Shown in pieces: positions 39,460 through 41,679 of a DNA stretch of 41,679 nucleotides (its first letter is position 1; each line of letters begins with the position of its first letter). Location of the stretch: the IMG/VR virus record IMGVR_UViG_3300046514_000463, positions 1-41,679 of that record; one strand, given 5' to 3'. The translations under genes and the position numbers were made by a program. The DNA is from a virus. The notes under the pieces are model-generated. The model was not told where the DNA came from. It was given only the letters and a program-made list of their open reading frames with translations, and made no database searches.

Positions 39460-39870
39460 ATGGAGCTAGTCGAAGGTGATCTTCATACGAGACTTTTCGT
39501 TGCGGACAACGTGAGAACAAATGTAGGCGGCCTTTATTGGGGCAGCGATGGGCAGTGGCATCCTTGGGATGCTGATCATCCGATTCCAAACACGACCGCG
39601 GGGCCATCTTCTGAGCCATCGCGCACGGCAGAGCCGCAGTCACCGACGCACTCAATGCCCGGACTGGCAACCTGGCAATGCCCTGGCTGTGGGCGCATTT
39701 ACACGGTTTTGACCGACAGTTGCGCTTGCCAGATGCACAGGTGGGTATCTAGCAGCAACAAGATCGAATTGACCCCTGTCCCCCCGACCACGACGGACGG
39801 CGCGACCACATTGCCTAAGTGGGGGAATTTCACAGGATTCGTTGACTTAGAGACTGGACAAACCAAATGA
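39460..39870 (+). CDS. Zinc-ribbon protein with a fibre-like motif
   Basis: 136 residues from the ATG at 39460 (GGAGAGG eight bases upstream); longer starts at 39412 and 39439 exist. The N-terminus LHTRLFVADNVRTNVGGLYWG closely matches the fibre (LHTRLFVADGVRIDIGEERWG). A Pro/Ser linker and a zinc ribbon (CPGCGRIY... CAC) follow. It is coupled to the small membrane protein by ATGA. Role unknown; a late or lysis-linked gene is likely. Confidence 0.6.
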   Translation: MELVEGDLHTRLFVADNVRTNVGGLYWGSDGQWHPWDADHPIPNTTAGPSSEPSRTAEPQSPTHSMPGLATWQCPGCGRIYTVLTDSCACQMHRWVSSSNKIELTPVPPTTTDGATTLPKWGNFTGFVDLETGQTK

Positions 39871-40013
39871 GCAGATACATTTCGCTTCTTGGCGTCATCT
39901 TGGCGGTATTGGCGCTGATCTTCCAGCTTGCCGGCATCCTGGGCAGCGCCATCGTGCTGATCCTGTGCGCCGCCGTGATTGTGCTGGGTGTTGGCGTGAT
40001 CACCGGCATGTAG
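39867..40013 (+). CDS. Tiny two-helix membrane protein (holin candidate 1)
   Basis: 48 residues, almost entirely hydrophobic: two transmembrane segments (about 5-23, LLGVILAVLALIFQLAGIL, and 26-45) with a Gly/Ser turn. It overlaps the preceding stop (ATGA). Size and place near the endolysin suit a small holin or spanin-like component. Confidence 0.65.
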   Translation: MSRYISLLGVILAVLALIFQLAGILGSAIVLILCAAVIVLGVGVITGM

Positions 40014-40019
40014 TGCGCC

Positions 40020-40187
40020 ATGACGGATACGGGGCGCGCGGCAGTTGCGCTGCTGATCTGCTCGGTGGCTTTGGCGTTGGCCGAACTGCAAGTACGGCGT
40101 GAGGCGTCAACGCAATATCTGTGTCTTGCGCTGATGTGGGTGATCGTGGTGGGAATGCTGATCTATGTCTATGCCGGCGCACGCTAA
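40020..40187 (+). CDS. Tiny two-helix membrane protein (holin candidate 2)
   Basis: 55 residues with two transmembrane segments (about 7-22, AAVALLICSVALALAE, and 33-52, LCLALMWVIVVGMLIYVYAG) joined by a charged loop (LQVRREASTQ) and a short charged C-terminus, typical of class II holins. It starts six bases after the previous gene. Either gene may be the holin or its partner. Confidence 0.65.
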   Translation: MTDTGRAAVALLICSVALALAELQVRREASTQYLCLALMWVIVVGMLIYVYAGAR

Positions 40188-40210
40188 AGAAAAACCAGCC
40201 GTTAGGCTGG
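40186..40210 (-). terminator. Minus-strand intrinsic terminator
   Basis: CCAGCC (40195-40200) pairs with GGCTGG (40205-40210); on the minus strand it is followed by TTTTTCTTT. The stop of the gene at 40202-40528 lies in the loop. Confidence 0.75.
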
Positions 40211-40528
40211 CTCAAGGTCGAGTATGCTCAGTTGCTGCATCTTTACCGGCAGCTTGCGCCGTGCCTTTTCTACCTGCTCGTGTTCCCGTTGCCGCTCTTC
40301 GACCGCCGCGGCAGCCTCAGCCAAGCCAACCGGCAGCCGGTACGGTTCGCGCTCGGTGACGATGTACTGGCCCGTGGCGATGCCGCGGATCACCAGTTGC
40401 CATTTGGTCACGCGCACGTTGTGACCGCGGCCGTGCGGCTCGCGAGCGCCCAGCGCATCGGCAATCTGCTCAAGGGCGGCCCACTGGCGGGCTGACAGGT
40501 CGAGCGGGCGTCTGATTGTGTTTTCCAT
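40202..40528 (-). CDS. Basic helical protein, unknown function
   Basis: 108 residues from the ATG at 40528 (GGAG six bases upstream); the longer frame to 40621 is unlikely. A small domain (LDLSARQWAALEQIADALGAREP... SARQW start) is followed by a charged coiled-coil tail (VEERQREHEQVEKARRKL). It is on the minus strand between the lysis and terminase genes with its own promoter. Not recognised. Confidence 0.6.
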   Translation of the reverse strand: MENTIRRPLDLSARQWAALEQIADALGAREPHGRGHNVRVTKWQLVIRGIATGQYIVTEREPYRLPVGLAEAAAAVEERQREHEQVEKARRKLPVKMQQLSILDLEPA

Positions 40529-40592
40529 GTGATTCTCCAGTCTAACGATAGGGTAGGAACGTGTAAGCTGCTGGTGTGGCCCTATGGCGCGT

Positions 40593-40621
40593 AATGTAGC
40601 ATATATGTTCGGTGCGATCAA
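40593..40621 (-). promoter_or_regulatory. Promoter of the 40528 gene
   Basis: TTGATC (complement of 40616-40621), a 17-bp spacer and TACATT (complement of 40593-40598). Confidence 0.6.
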
Positions 40622-40640
40622 GATGACGAGGATATATTTT

Positions 40641-40688
40641 GACAGGTGCGCATGAGGATATAGCTGTCAAACGACAGGTTCCGACAGG
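40641..40688. promoter_or_regulatory. GACAGG repeats upstream of terS
   Basis: GACAGG occurs at 40641, 40673 and 40683, and CTGTC-AAAC-GACAG (40664-40677) forms a small hairpin. TTGACA at 40639-40644 has no good -10. A packaging-initiation site or regulator site is possible. Confidence 0.4.
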
Positions 40689-40711
40689 ATACTTGCCCTA
40701 GATGGCAGAAA

Positions 40712-41137
40712 ATGGCAGCTTTTCAGTGGACGACCAAAGCCCAAACTGCGGCTTTTGCTCTGGCGGATGGCTATACACGCGAAGAGGCGGCTGTCATGGC
40801 CGGCATTGGCGAACGCACTCTCTATCGCTGGCTGGCGCTGCCGGAATTCAGCGAGGAAGTTGACCGGCTGGTTTTCCTGACCGGCATCGCTCGCAAAACC
40901 GAACGGCTGAAAATCGCCAAGCGCATCGCCCGCAACTTGGGTGACACGACCGAGAAAGACTTGTTGGATTGGCTCAAATTCGCTCAGAGTGAAACCGATG
41001 GCGCAAAACTGGACCTTACCGGCCTCCTCAACCAACTTACCGGACAATCTGCCACCGAGCCTCCGCATGGTTCACGCCTGGCCGGCAGCCGATCAGGTGG
41101 AACTACTGATGAGCCGCCAGCGGCAGGCGACGGCTGA
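40712..41137 (+). CDS. Terminase small subunit
   Basis: 141 residues. The N-terminal helix-turn-helix (YTREEAAVMAGIGERTLYRWLALPEFSEEVDRL, about 20-52) matches phBC6A51-type small terminases, which recognise the packaging site. A helical middle region (RKTERLKIAKRIA) drives oligomerisation. The Gly/Pro-rich C-terminus is read in a frame overlapping terL by 29 bp. No strong Shine-Dalgarno precedes the ATG. Confidence 0.8.
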   Translation: MAAFQWTTKAQTAAFALADGYTREEAAVMAGIGERTLYRWLALPEFSEEVDRLVFLTGIARKTERLKIAKRIARNLGDTTEKDLLDWLKFAQSETDGAKLDLTGLLNQLTGQSATEPPHGSRLAGSRSGGTTDEPPAAGDG

Positions 41138-41679
41138 CACCTTCGCCCATTTTATCCGCCAGGCCAATCCGCGCTATGAGTTTTATCCGCATGTGCTGCG
41201 GCTGCTGGGCGTGCTGGATCGGGTCCTGAATGGTTCGATCAAGCGGCTGATGGTCTTTATGCCGCCACGTCATTTCAAAAGCGAGACCATTTCAAGACTG
41301 TTCAGCGCCTATTATTTGGCGCAATTTCCCTATCGGTGGGTGGGCCTGGCGGCCTATGGCGCCGACCTCGCCTATTCACTCAGTCGTAACGCTCGCACCA
41401 ACTACGTGGCAACCGGCGGCGAATTGCGCCAGGCGAAAGGGATGCGCCAATGGGAAACCTACGGCGGCGGCGGCATGTGGGCAGCGGGTGTTGGCGGCGC
41501 GGCGACCGGCAAAGGCTTCAACTTGGGCATCATCGACGACCCGCTCAAAAATGCCGAGGAGGCCAGCTCCGAAACGATCCGCGCCAAGCAAAAGGATTGG
41601 TATCGCAGCGTCTTTACCACACGCCAAGCGCCTGACGCGGCGATCATTGTGATCCAAACCCGTTGGCATGAGGATGATC
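41109..41679 (+). CDS. Terminase large subunit, N-terminal part (continues at 1)
   Basis: Codons 1-148 of the 455-residue protein lie at 41109-41552; the rest is the duplicated stretch that continues at position 1. The ATG at 41109 is supported by AGGTGG at 41095-41100 and overlaps terS; in-frame ATGs at 41067 and 40998 are alternatives. Walker A is MPPRHFKSE (51-59) and Walker B is NLGIIDD (138-144). Confidence 0.9.
   Translation, partial: MSRQRQATADTFAHFIRQANPRYEFYPHVLRLLGVLDRVLNGSIKRLMVFMPPRHFKSETISRLFSAYYLAQFPYRWVGLAAYGADLAYSLSRNARTNYVATGGELRQAKGMRQWETYGGGGMWAAGVGGAATGKGFNLGIIDDPLKNAEEASSETIRAKQKDWYRSVFTTRQAPDAAIIVIQTRWHEDD
41553..41679. repeat. Right copy of the 127-bp terminal duplication
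   Basis: Exact copy of 1-127; see the left copy. It lets terL be joined in frame. Confidence 0.95.

Overview
The window is a complete circular tailed-phage genome cut open inside the large terminase gene. The first 127 bases are repeated exactly at the end (1-127 = 41553-41679), and terL reads in frame across the join, so the unit circle is 41552 bp. The phage looks like a temperate siphovirus: HK97-type head genes, a tape measure, a long tail fibre, no contractile sheath gene, a tyrosine integrase, an attP-like tRNA fragment and a repressor/ImmA pair. The DNA is GC-rich. A Ser/Thr/Pro-rich secreted protein with an Excalibur domain hints at a Chloroflexota (Anaerolineae-like) or Gram-positive-like host, but this is inference only.

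Late region (40712 round the circle to 24774, plus strand): terS, terL, portal, MuF-like protein, a methyltransferase-like protein, a protease/scaffold with internal starts, decoration and major capsid proteins, a GT-B glycosyltransferase, head-tail connectors, tail tube, tail chaperones, tape measure, distal tail and hub proteins, and a 2192-residue fibre ending in an S74 self-cleaving chaperone. Two things interrupt it: a folded RNA candidate with an intrinsic terminator (4219-4346), and a minus-strand membrane-anchored cargo gene (11553-12377) with an unusual interleaved inverted repeat upstream.

Lysogeny and early-left region (24835-29842, minus strand): an Excalibur-domain protein split by a frame change, a ClpP-like protease, an ImmA/IrrE metalloprotease and an HTH repressor. 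The repressor has a near-consensus promoter flanked by an SOS-box-like site. Next comes a leftward early operon of mostly unknown genes, including a probable DNA-metabolism protein. Back-to-back consensus promoters sharing an operator (29956-30035) separate this operon from a rightward HTH regulator.

Integration, replication and lysis (30067-40528): small unknown genes; attP (3' half of a tRNA-Lys) and integrase; a replication-initiation-like gene carrying twelve tandem 12-bp iterons followed by an A-rich stretch, a lambda-like candidate origin; small early genes including a DUF3102-like protein and an HNH-like protein; a structured leader; a two-enzyme endolysin (glycoside-hydrolase-like plus M23 peptidase); a BrnT/BrnA toxin-antitoxin pair that may be transcribed without a leader; and two tiny membrane proteins that are holin candidates. 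All functions are read by eye from sequence patterns; no database search was run.
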